From positions 1 to 5,689 of the forward strand of contig JAHHSB010000090.1 of assembly GCA_020025415.1 (NCBI GenBank): DNA of 5,689 bases, given 5' to 3'. A model generated the notes under the pieces. It made no database searches. It saw nothing but the letters and a program-made list of their open reading frames with translations, and was not told the DNA's origin. This document shows positions 1 to 5,646 of the stretch, piece by piece (positions within the stretch are counted from its first letter, which is position 1; every line of letters begins with the position of its first letter). The position numbers and the translations under genes were made by a program. This DNA comes from Oscillibacter sp. (GTDB taxonomy: Bacteria > Bacillota > Clostridia > Oscillospirales > Oscillospiraceae).

Positions 1-20
1 GGTTATCCTACATCATGCAG

Positions 21-59
21 GTCATGTTGGCGTGACGTTCCGGTGACAAAACTGTCACC
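21..59. promoter_or_regulatory. Putative response-regulator operator upstream of the two-component operon
   Basis: Four related pentamers sit at exact 11-bp steps: GTCAT at 21, GTGAC at 32, GTGAC at 43 and GTCAC at 54. The last two form a perfect 7-bp inverted repeat, GGTGACA-AAAC-TGTCACC (42-59). OmpR/PhoB-family regulators typically bind half-sites spaced one helical turn apart, and the same GTCACC word recurs before the transporter genes, so autoregulation by the downstream regulator is the simplest inference. Half-site orientation is mixed here, unlike the second array. The site could also serve a divergent gene to the left of the window. Confidence 0.6.
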
Positions 60-77
60 CCATTCCATCCCTGGAAA

Positions 78-86
78 TGCTATGAT
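78..86 (+). promoter_or_regulatory. Extended -10 promoter for the regulator/kinase operon
   Basis: TGCTATGAT contains a TG dinucleotide one base before TATGAT (81-86), a good extended -10 element. No recognisable TTGACA-like -35 lies 16-18 bp upstream, where the sequence is C-rich. Transcription would start near position 93, leaving a leader of under 20 nt. The 11-bp repeat array ends about 21 bp upstream of this element, compatible with activator-assisted or autoregulated transcription. Confidence 0.5.
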
Positions 87-109
87 AGATACCATAGGGA
101 GGGAGCGTA

Positions 110-787
110 ATGACACAGATCTTATTGGTGGAGGATGACGGGGCCATCATCCGTACCCTGACTATCTTTCTCAAAGAGGAGGGCTTTGCCGTGCGCACGG
201 CAGACGGCCAGGGGGCGGCCATTTCCTCCATCCGGGCACAGCCCCCGGACTTGGCCCTGGTGGACATCACCCTCCGGGAGGGGAACGGCTTTGCCGTCTG
301 TTCCTTTGCCAAGGAGCATCAGATCCCGGTGATCTTCCTCACCGCCTCCGGTGACGAGTACAGCGTGGTCACCGGCCTGGATATGGGGGCGGACGACTAT
401 GTATCCAAGCCCTTCCGGCCCAGGGAGCTGGTCTCCCGCATCCGCAGTGTTCTGCGGCGGACAGGCAAGCGGCAGAGCGTCCTGACCCTGGGGGAGCTGC
501 GCGTGGACACCGACAAGGCGGCAGTCACCCGGGCGGGACAGCCCCTCTACCTCTCCGCTTTGGAGTATAAGCTGCTGCTGGTGTTCCTGAATAACCGGGG
601 CCGGGTCCTGAGCCGGGAGCGGCTGCTGGAGGAGATTTGGGACAGCGCCGGAGAGTTCGTGAACGACAATACACTCACCGTCTATATCAAGCGGCTGCGG
701 GAAAAGCTGGAGCCGGACCCCCAGCAGCCCCGCTATATCCGCACCATCCGGGGCCTGGGCTATCAGATGGGCGGTGAGGACGGATGA
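110..787 (+). CDS. OmpR/PhoB-family two-component response regulator
   Basis: This 225-residue cytoplasmic DNA-binding regulator is phosphorylated by its partner kinase. Residues 1-117 form the receiver domain. The acidic pocket is E8-D9-D10, the phosphoacceptor is D52 (in VDITLREG), the switch threonine is T78 and the conserved lysine is K100 in the SKPF motif. Residues 124-221 form a winged-helix effector domain, with the recognition helix around NTLTVYIKRLREKL (187-200) and the C-terminal hairpin at RYIRTIRGLGYQM (208-220). Length and domain order are normal for the family and all key residues are present. The ATG is chosen because GGGAGGGAG (97-105) precedes it at good spacing and the product begins directly with the first receiver strand, MTQILLVEDD. 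Its TGA overlaps the kinase ATG, so the two are translationally coupled. Its likely binding sites are the 11-bp-spaced GTCAC repeats before this gene and before the ABC genes. The family call is secure; the specific orthologue is not identified. Confidence 0.97.
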   Translation: MTQILLVEDDGAIIRTLTIFLKEEGFAVRTADGQGAAISSIRAQPPDLALVDITLREGNGFAVCSFAKEHQIPVIFLTASGDEYSVVTGLDMGADDYVSKPFRPRELVSRIRSVLRRTGKRQSVLTLGELRVDTDKAAVTRAGQPLYLSALEYKLLLVFLNNRGRVLSRERLLEEIWDSAGEFVNDNTLTVYIKRLREKLEPDPQQPRYIRTIRGLGYQMGGEDG

Positions 788-1686
788 CAGGCTGGTTCGT
801 GTGCACTGCGCTACTCCTGGCTGTCCTGTTCCTGGGGCAGCGGCGGTACTACCGCAGGCAGCTGCGGAAGCTGAACGAAGACCTGGACCGGCTGTTGCAG
901 CAGGGGATCCCCCTGCCCATTGACCAGTACCGGGAGGGAGAGCTGTCCATTCTGGCTAACCAGATGGAGAAGATCACCCTGCGGCTGTCCGAGAATGCGG
1001 AACGGATCCAGCGGGAAAAAGAAACTCTGGCCGACTCTCTGGCCGACATCTCCCACCAGCTCCGCACCCCCATGACGGCCATGAATCTGGCCGTCACGAT
1101 GCTCCGCGGCCCGGAGGCAGAGCATCAGCGCAGGATGGAGCTCACCGCCGAGCTGCGAACCCAGCTGACCCGCATGGACTGGCTGGTGGAGACCCTGCTG
1201 AAGCTGAGCAAGCTGGACGCGGGCACCATCTCCATGAAAGCGGAGAACGTCTCCGTCCGGGAGCTGATTGACCTGGCGGCGCAGCCTCTGGCCATCCCCA
1301 TGGATGTGCGGGATCAGAAGCTGCAGATCGCCTGCGGGGAGGAGCGCTTTCGGGGAGACCTGAGCTGGACGGCGGAGGCCCTGGGCAACATTCTGAAAAA
1401 CTGCATGGAGCATACCCCGGCGGGCGGAAGCATCCGCATCTCTGCGGAGGAAACGCCCATCTTCACCCTGATTCGGATCGAGGACACCGGAGAGGGCTTC
1501 CGGCCGGAGGATCTTCCCCATCTCTTTGAGCGGTTCTATCAGGGAAAGGGCGCCTGCGAAGGGAGCTATGGGATCGGGCTGGCTCTGGCCAGGGCGGTCA
1601 TCACGGCGCAGAACGGCACCATCCAGGCCGGAAACGGGGAAGCCGGCGCCTGCTTCCTCCTCAAATTTTATAAGCAGATTGTATGA
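784..1686 (+). CDS. Sensor histidine kinase with a single short membrane segment
   Basis: This 300-residue membrane-anchored kinase is the likely partner of the preceding regulator. The N terminus has one hydrophobic stretch (about residues 4-18, WFVCTALLLAVLFLG) followed by an arginine-rich stop region, so there is essentially no extracellular sensor. Residues about 27-80 are a helical linker, partly HAMP-like around EGELSILANQMEKI. The dimerisation/phosphoacceptor helix has H91 in SHQLRTP. The ATPase domain shows the N box with N202 and N206 (NILKNCMEHT), the G1 box DTGEGF (234-239), the F box LPHLFERFY (244-252) and the G2 box GIGLALA (263-269). All catalytic boxes are intact, so it should be active. 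The start is fixed by the ATGA overlap with the regulator stop and GGTGAGG at 773-779. A kinase lacking a sensor domain beside an ABC transporter suggests that it senses the membrane or the transporter, as in Bce-type modules. That is inference, since BceS-type kinases normally have two membrane helices. Confidence 0.96.
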   Translation: MTGWFVCTALLLAVLFLGQRRYYRRQLRKLNEDLDRLLQQGIPLPIDQYREGELSILANQMEKITLRLSENAERIQREKETLADSLADISHQLRTPMTAMNLAVTMLRGPEAEHQRRMELTAELRTQLTRMDWLVETLLKLSKLDAGTISMKAENVSVRELIDLAAQPLAIPMDVRDQKLQIACGEERFRGDLSWTAEALGNILKNCMEHTPAGGSIRISAEETPIFTLIRIEDTGEGFRPEDLPHLFERFYQGKGACEGSYGIGLALARAVITAQNGTIQAGNGEAGACFLLKFYKQIV

Positions 1687-1721
1687 CGATTCTGTCACCT
1701 GGCAGTCACCGCGGTGTCACC
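1683..1721 (+). promoter_or_regulatory. Triple 11-bp direct-repeat operator before the ABC transporter
   Basis: TGTCACC (1693-1699), AGTCACC (1704-1710) and TGTCACC (1715-1721) are direct repeats whose GTCAC cores start at 1694, 1705 and 1716, an exact 11-bp period. A weaker ATGAC at 1683 lies in the same register and overlaps the kinase stop. The array ends 9 bp before the TATACT -10, covering where the -35 should be. This geometry resembles PhoB-type boxes, in which an OmpR-family regulator replaces the -35. The regulator at 110-787 is the obvious candidate. A 10-bp palindrome, CACCGCGGTG (1707-1716), is embedded in the array and is probably incidental. Confidence 0.7.
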
Positions 1722-1730
1722 TGAGCCGGA

Positions 1731-1736
1731 TATACT
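1731..1736 (+). promoter_or_regulatory. -10 element of the ABC transporter operon
   Basis: TATACT is a near-consensus -10 hexamer. There is no good -35 at 16-18 bp upstream, where the sequence is GC-rich and occupied by the GTCACC repeats, suggesting activator-dependent initiation. A start near 1743 would leave a leader of about 24 nt containing the GGAGG at 1754-1758. The 80-bp gap after the kinase is consistent with the transporter being a separately induced unit, though read-through from the kinase is possible because no terminator is seen between them. Confidence 0.6.
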
Positions 1737-1766
1737 GGAGTCATCAAACAAACGGAGGTCATTGCC

Positions 1767-2447
1767 ATGGAAATTCTGAAAGTCGAGCATCTCTCCAAGG
1801 TCTACGGTACCGGAGAAAATCAGATCCATGCCCTGGATGACGTTTCTTTTTCCGTGGAGAGCGGACAATTCATCGCCATCATCGGCCCCTCCGGCTCCGG
1901 CAAATCCACCCTGCTCCATATTCTGGGCGGCGTGGATCGGCCCAGCGCCGGAAAGGTCTTTCTCAACGGACAGGACGTCTTTGCACAGAACGAGAATCAG
2001 CTGGCCATTTTCCGCCGCCGGCAGGTCGGCCTGATCTATCAATTCTACAATCTGATCCCGGTGCTGAACGTGACAGAGAACATGACGCTGCCCGTCCTGC
2101 TGGACGGACGGGCAGTGAACCGGGCGCGGCTGGACGAGCTGCTGGACACCCTGGGGCTGAAAGGCAGAGAACAGCACCTCCCCAGCCAGCTCTCCGGCGG
2201 TCAGCAGCAGCGAGTCTCCATCGGCAGAGCGCTGATGAACGCCCCTGCGGTGGTGCTGGCCGACGAGCCCACCGGCAACTTGGACAGCAAAAACTCCCAG
2301 GAGATCATGGCGCTGCTGAGGCAGTCCAATCGGAAGTACGGGCAGACCCTGATCGTCATCACCCACGATGAAAACATCGCCCTCCAGGCAAACCGCATTC
2401 TTGCCATTGAGGACGGCCGCATGGTCCGGGATGAGGTGATCCGATGA
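1767..2447 (+). CDS. ABC transporter ATP-binding protein, MacB/LolD/BceA-like
   Basis: This 226-residue cytoplasmic ATPase powers the permease encoded immediately downstream. Motifs in order are Walker A GPSGSGKST (40-48), the Q-loop glutamine Q92 in YQFYNLIP, the signature LSGGQQQR (142-149), Walker B VVLADEP with catalytic E167 (162-168), the D-loop NLDS (171-174) and the switch histidine H200 in ITHD. Length and the SGGQQQR signature match ATPases that work with FtsX-type permeases (MacB, LolD, BceA and related type VII systems) rather than classical importers. No motif is missing. The start is supported by GGAGG at 1754-1758 with 8-nt spacing and by the product opening at MEILKVEHLSKVYG, the usual family N terminus. 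The stop overlaps the permease start (ATGA). Substrate is not predictable from the ATPase. Confidence 0.97.
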   Translation: MEILKVEHLSKVYGTGENQIHALDDVSFSVESGQFIAIIGPSGSGKSTLLHILGGVDRPSAGKVFLNGQDVFAQNENQLAIFRRRQVGLIYQFYNLIPVLNVTENMTLPVLLDGRAVNRARLDELLDTLGLKGREQHLPSQLSGGQQQRVSIGRALMNAPAVVLADEPTGNLDSKNSQEIMALLRQSNRKYGQTLIVITHDENIALQANRILAIEDGRMVRDEVIR

Positions 2448-5161
2448 AGCTCATTCGCACGCTGACCTGGAAGAACATGAAAAGCGCCAGGGCCCGTACG
2501 CTGGTCACGCTTCTGGGCATTATCCTCTCTGCCGCAATGTTCACCGCCGTGACCACCATGGGCGTCAGCTTCCGGAACTATATGATCCAATCGGAGGTTG
2601 CCCAGAACGGAGATTGGTTTGTCCGCTATGATTACGGCTCTATGGCGGACCTGGCACGACTCAAAGCGGATGAGGCCGTCACCCGATTGGGCGCGCTGAA
2701 CACCTTGGGCTATACCCGTTTTCAGCTGGAGACCGACAGCCGGAGCGTAGATGATTCCCTGATCGTTGCAGCGGGAGACCGAGATTTTTACGACATGATC
2801 CCTGTGTCCATCGTGGAAGGGCGTCTGCCGGAAAATGGCTCCGAGCTGGTCATCACCGGCAAGGTGCAGGAGTACCTCCGGCTGATGGGGCAGGCCGCAG
2901 AGGTGGGGGACCAACTTCGTCTGACGGTGGACCCGGCCTACGAAGGCACAGACCTGCCCCTGCCGGTGGGAGAGTCCACCTTTGCCCGGATGTTCACCAT
3001 TGTGGGCGTGACGGAGTACGTCGCCTATTTTGATGACAGCAACCTGGACCTGAGCAGCCTGCTGACCTTTGATGACGGCAGCGAGGAGGGCCTGTGGGGT
3101 CGATTCTTTGTTAAAACGACGCCCGGCGCGGCCTATGAACTGGTGGAGCGGGACTACGGTCAAAGCAAGCAGCTGAACAATGGTCTGCTGAACCTTTACG
3201 GCGCCACCAAATACAGCTCCATCAACAACATGATCGTCAGCTTTGGCGCGATCCTGATGGCGATTATCATGGCGGGCTCGGTGAGCCTCATCTACAACGC
3301 CTTTTCCATCTCGGTGTCGGAGCGGACCCGGCAGTTCGGCTTATTATCCAGCGTAGGCGCCACCCGCCGTCAGCTGCGGCGCTGCGTATTTACCGAGGCC
3401 CTCATGCTCAGCGCCGCCGGGATCCCTCTGGGTATTCTCAGCGGCTACGGCGGCATTGCCGTAACACTGTATCTGACGCACGATCTGATCGACGGTCTGC
3501 TCTCATCAGCGGCCGCCGCCGGAATCGAGCTGCGGACCGTACCCTCCGTCCCTGCCTTCCTTCTGGCGGGCCTGGTGGCTTTGGTGACGGTGCTGATCTC
3601 CGCCTGGATCCCTGCCCGGCGGGCCACCCGGATTGCCCCCATCGAGGCCATCCGTCAGACAAAGGAATACAAGGTCCCCGAGGGCGGCATTCGGGCGGGG
3701 AATCTGGCCCGAAGACTCTTCGGCCTGCCTGCTGCCCTGGCCCGGAAGTATTACACGGTGAACAAGCGAAAATACCGGGCCACGGTGATTTCCCTCACCA
3801 TCAGCATGGTGCTGTTCGTGGCCGCCGGGACCTTTGTGCAGCAGCTGAATGCCACGGCAATGGATGAGACCAACCTGCAAAACTACGACTTCTCCATACC
3901 TGTGGAGTCCGAGATGAGGCTCCGTGCCCTGCGAAGCCGTCCCGAGGTGAAGGACTCCGCTCTGACCCGTCAGGTCTGGCGCCAGGGCTGTGTGGAGGAA
4001 GCGGGATTGTCCCAGCGCTATCGGCAGGTCTGGCAAGCCCAGAATGCACAGTACGGCTCCGCTGACCAGGAGCTGCGGCTGAAGGATGTGCACGTGGTCT
4101 ATTTGGAGGACACCGTCCTGGAGACCTATCTGCTGGACCAGGGCCTGGACCCGGAGCCCTATCTGTCCGGCGAGCTGGCTCTGGTGCCTCCGGCCCAGCT
4201 CACCCTGTATCAGGTTGACGAGAACGGACGGACGACGGATCGTCAGCGGATTACCACGCCCGTGCTGGCAGAGGATGTGAAGGAGCTGGCCCTCTATCCC
4301 GGCTACATTCCGGATGGGGTTATTGACCGCCTGGGCGGAAGCATCTCGAGTGAAGGCGTCCGTCTGAACGACGGCAGGCCGTTCTATCAGATGCGGGGCG
4401 CAGAGGAGGATATCTGGTACAACGCCGAACTTCGTCTCACCCCAGACGGCAGCGGCTGGGGCTTCCATCTGGTGGATCCCAACACAGGACTGGCGGAGAC
4501 AACCCCCACCGATGTCGTGCCGATGGCCCAGACGACTGTGAAGTTGGGGGCCGCCATCCGGGAGCTGCCCATGGGTGTGGAGCGAACCAGCCATTTCGGT
4601 TCGGTCCAGGTCATTCTGCCCCTGTCCGCTGCGATGGAAGATGGCGAGCTGCCTTACCTGATGGTATCTGTCTCTGATTACGACAGCTTTCTGGCTTTTC
4701 TCGACAAGGAAGGGGTCGACTACGTGGATCTTTTGGCAGGTCAACTGGAATATCGGGACTACATTACCATGATCCGCATTTTCTCCTACGGCTTCATTGC
4801 CCTGATTTCCCTGATCTGCGTCTGCAATGTGTTCAACACCATCTCTACCAACATTGCCCTTCGTCGGAAGGATCTGGGAATGCTCCGCAGCGTGGGCATG
4901 AAGGAGGGGGAGATCGACCGGATGATGGCCTTTGAGTGCTTCCAGTACGGCTGGAAGGCGCTGCTCTACGGTCTGCCCCTGAGCCTGCTGGTCAGCTTCG
5001 GCATCAACAGACTGACCGGCCTTGCAGACTACGTCCTGCCCGTGCAGTCTCTCATCATCGCCGCCGGATGCATCTTTGTGACGGTGTTCATCACCATGTT
5101 CTACGCCGTCTCCAAGCTGAAAAAAGAAAATCCCATCGAGGCCATCCGCTCTCAGGATTGA
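2444..5161 (+). CDS. Large FtsX/MacB-type ABC permease with duplicated core
   Basis: This 905-residue inner-membrane permease partners the preceding ATPase. Predicted membrane helices by hydrophobicity lie near residues 19-41, 262-285, 318-343, 371-392, 446-464, 775-800, 836-856 and 866-888. The layout is therefore TM1, a large external domain (about 42-261), TM2-4, TM5, a second and larger external domain (about 465-774), and TM6-8. The two halves are homologous. SERTRQFGLLSSVGATRRQL (292-311) matches RRKDLGMLRSVGMKEGEI (807-824) in the first FtsX cytoplasmic segment, and PIEAIRQ (399-405) matches PIEAIRS (897-903) at the end of each unit. Basic N-terminal residues before TM1 put the N terminus inside. 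Known relatives couple ATP use to periplasmic or extracellular work such as peptide-antibiotic resistance, toxin or lipoprotein export. BceB-type permeases differ in being about 650 residues with ten helices. Translation is coupled to the ATPase by ATGA, with GAGGTGAT at 2433-2440 as ribosome site. Substrate is unknown. Confidence 0.95.
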   Translation: MKLIRTLTWKNMKSARARTLVTLLGIILSAAMFTAVTTMGVSFRNYMIQSEVAQNGDWFVRYDYGSMADLARLKADEAVTRLGALNTLGYTRFQLETDSRSVDDSLIVAAGDRDFYDMIPVSIVEGRLPENGSELVITGKVQEYLRLMGQAAEVGDQLRLTVDPAYEGTDLPLPVGESTFARMFTIVGVTEYVAYFDDSNLDLSSLLTFDDGSEEGLWGRFFVKTTPGAAYELVERDYGQSKQLNNGLLNLYGATKYSSINNMIVSFGAILMAIIMAGSVSLIYNAFSISVSERTRQFGLLSSVGATRRQLRRCVFTEALMLSAAGIPLGILSGYGGIAVTLYLTHDLIDGLLSSAAAAGIELRTVPSVPAFLLAGLVALVTVLISAWIPARRATRIAPIEAIRQTKEYKVPEGGIRAGNLARRLFGLPAALARKYYTVNKRKYRATVISLTISMVLFVAAGTFVQQLNATAMDETNLQNYDFSIPVESEMRLRALRSRPEVKDSALTRQVWRQGCVEEAGLSQRYRQVWQAQNAQYGSADQELRLKDVHVVYLEDTVLETYLLDQGLDPEPYLSGELALVPPAQLTLYQVDENGRTTDRQRITTPVLAEDVKELALYPGYIPDGVIDRLGGSISSEGVRLNDGRPFYQMRGAEEDIWYNAELRLTPDGSGWGFHLVDPNTGLAETTPTDVVPMAQTTVKLGAAIRELPMGVERTSHFGSVQVILPLSAAMEDGELPYLMVSVSDYDSFLAFLDKEGVDYVDLLAGQLEYRDYITMIRIFSYGFIALISLICVCNVFNTISTNIALRRKDLGMLRSVGMKEGEIDRMMAFECFQYGWKALLYGLPLSLLVSFGINRLTGLADYVLPVQSLIIAAGCIFVTVFITMFYAVSKLKKENPIEAIRSQD

Positions 5162-5172
5162 GCCTTTGCGCA

Positions 5173-5210
5173 AGACGTCCCGGCCTGTCAAACCACAGGC
5201 CGGGACGTTT
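5173..5210 (+). terminator. Probable terminator of the ABC operon
   Basis: A perfect 14-bp stem, ACGTCCCGGCCTGT (5175-5188) with ACAGGCCGGGACGT (5195-5208), closes a 6-nt loop 14 nt after the permease stop. One G-U and one A-U pair may extend it. The stem is strong, but only a three-base T tract follows, so termination may be incomplete. The hairpin is nearly symmetric and could also act weakly on minus-strand transcription. Confidence 0.7.
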
Positions 5211-5267
5211 GCTGCGGGGAAAGGATAGCGCAGTATGCTGCAAAAGATAGCAAATATAGATGCTTCA

Positions 5268-5557
5268 TCATTGGAGGTGCAGTTTTTCCATCAGAATGTG
5301 ATCGATTTCCTCTTCCAATCTCTGAAGGTTATCCTCCAGTTCCTGAATGTGGGCGTTGAGGCTTGGCTGCTTCAGCGCCCACATTTTTTGCAGCTTGGCC
5401 AGCCGCGTGACGGTGCCGCTGACGGTTTCCGAGTATTGTATACGAAGGCGAGCGGGCGGCAGAGATTTTCCCGTAGTGCGTCATAGAAACGTAGTACAAG
5501 AGCTGCAGCATGAAGAAAAACATCTTGTGAATGAACCTTTGCGGAGGGGACGTCGCC
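5268..5557 (-). pseudogene. Possible frameshifted C-terminal remnant with leucine-heptad tail, unrecognised
   Basis: I do not recognise this. On the minus strand a 70-codon open stretch (5480 to the TGA at 5270-5268) reads like protein. Its second half contains LNAHIQELEDNLQRLEEEID, with leucine or isoleucine at heptad-like spacing, then ends HILMEKLHLQ-stop, as expected for an amphipathic coiled coil. It has no suitable start, because a stop lies immediately upstream in that frame. A second minus frame covering about 5557-5462 reads VFLHAAALVLRFYDALREN, also protein-like, and would join the first by a frameshift somewhere around 5440-5465. The two could be one decayed gene whose 5' part was lost at the tRNA junction near 5557. 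Against this, a strong hairpin-plus-T-tract lies within the stretch on the other strand, and a competing + frame (ATG at 5235, stop ending 5486) is also open. Function cannot be assigned. Confidence 0.3.
5346..5389 (+). terminator. Strong hairpin with T tract, second intrinsic terminator
   Basis: ATGTGGGCGTTG (5347-5358) pairs with CAGCGCCCACAT (5373-5384) over 12 bp with one G-U pair, extendable by A5346-T5385. The loop is 14 nt and the stem runs straight into six T residues (5384-5389). This is a textbook + strand intrinsic terminator and may back up the weaker hairpin at 5173-5210. It overlaps the minus-strand coding-like stretch, so one of the two readings may be coincidental. Confidence 0.55.
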
Positions 5558-5608
5558 TTTAGGTTCCAGTGGGCAACCGTATGGGTTCGGCCCCCACTAC
5601 CCGTACCA
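5558..5608 (+). pseudogene. 3' fragment of a tRNA-Leu(UAG) gene; candidate attachment-site scar
   Basis: Reading 5' to 3': an anticodon-loop-like TTTAGGT (5558-5564) with anticodon TAG, the 3' anticodon strand TCCAG (5565-5569), an 11-nt variable arm (5570-5580), a T arm of ATGGG, loop TTCGGCC and CCCAC (5581-5597), the acceptor 3' strand TACCCGT (5598-5604), discriminator A and encoded CCA (5606-5608). The order and long variable arm fit bacterial tRNA-Leu(UAG). The 5' half is absent: the five bases before the loop (TCGCC) cannot pair with TCCAG, and no ACGGGTA acceptor strand lies upstream. The T arm shows an A-C mismatch and G instead of A at loop position 58, consistent with decay. It cannot be a working tRNA. 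A 3' half beginning at the anticodon loop is typical of the copy displaced when an element integrates in a tRNA gene. Confidence 0.7.
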
Positions 5609-5612
5609 CGTC

Positions 5613-5646
5613 GGAGCAAGCTTTATATCGCTTGCTCCAATTTTTT
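5613..5646 (+). terminator. Intrinsic terminator after the tRNA fragment
   Basis: GGAGCAAGC (5613-5621) pairs perfectly with GCTTGCTCC (5630-5638) over 9 bp around an 8-nt loop, followed by AA and six T residues (5641-5646). It points along the + strand, as expected for the terminator of the original tRNA-Leu gene, and its position 4 nt after the CCA supports that the tRNA end and its downstream sequence are the old chromosomal side of a junction. Confidence 0.8.

Noticed and set aside
1..9. GGTTATCCT repeated at 5327-5335
   Set aside because: A 9-bp match does not extend on either side and is expected by chance at this length, so it is not treated as an element-end repeat.
811..1698. A 295-codon minus-strand open frame opposite the kinase
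   Set aside because: The kinase on the + strand has every catalytic box. The antisense product has low-complexity Q/G/L-rich sequence and no recognisable motif.
1707..1716. Palindrome CACCGCGGTG as a separate operator
   Set aside because: It arises from the overlap of two GTCACC repeats and spacer bases; the 11-bp direct repeat explains the region better.
2201..3163. A 320-codon minus-strand open frame spanning the ATPase/permease junction
   Set aside because: It crosses two well-supported + strand genes and shows no domain; it is a shadow frame.
3506..5191. A 561-codon minus-strand open frame opposite the permease
   Set aside because: It is a by-product of GC-rich codon use on the sense strand. 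Its translation is rich in H, Q, G and D with no domain, while the + strand product has clear FtsX motifs and coupling to the ATPase.
5235..5486. 83-codon + strand frame with an AAGGA-like site before ATG
   Set aside because: It runs through a strong terminator hairpin, its product shows no motif, and the opposite strand gives a more protein-like heptad pattern. It is left as the competing reading of the remnant.
5329..5619. 96-codon minus-strand frame beginning inside the tRNA fragment
   Set aside because: Its first part (GGRTHTVAHWNL) is an antisense reading of tRNA-Leu 3' sequence, a known kind of spurious ORF, and the rest has no support.
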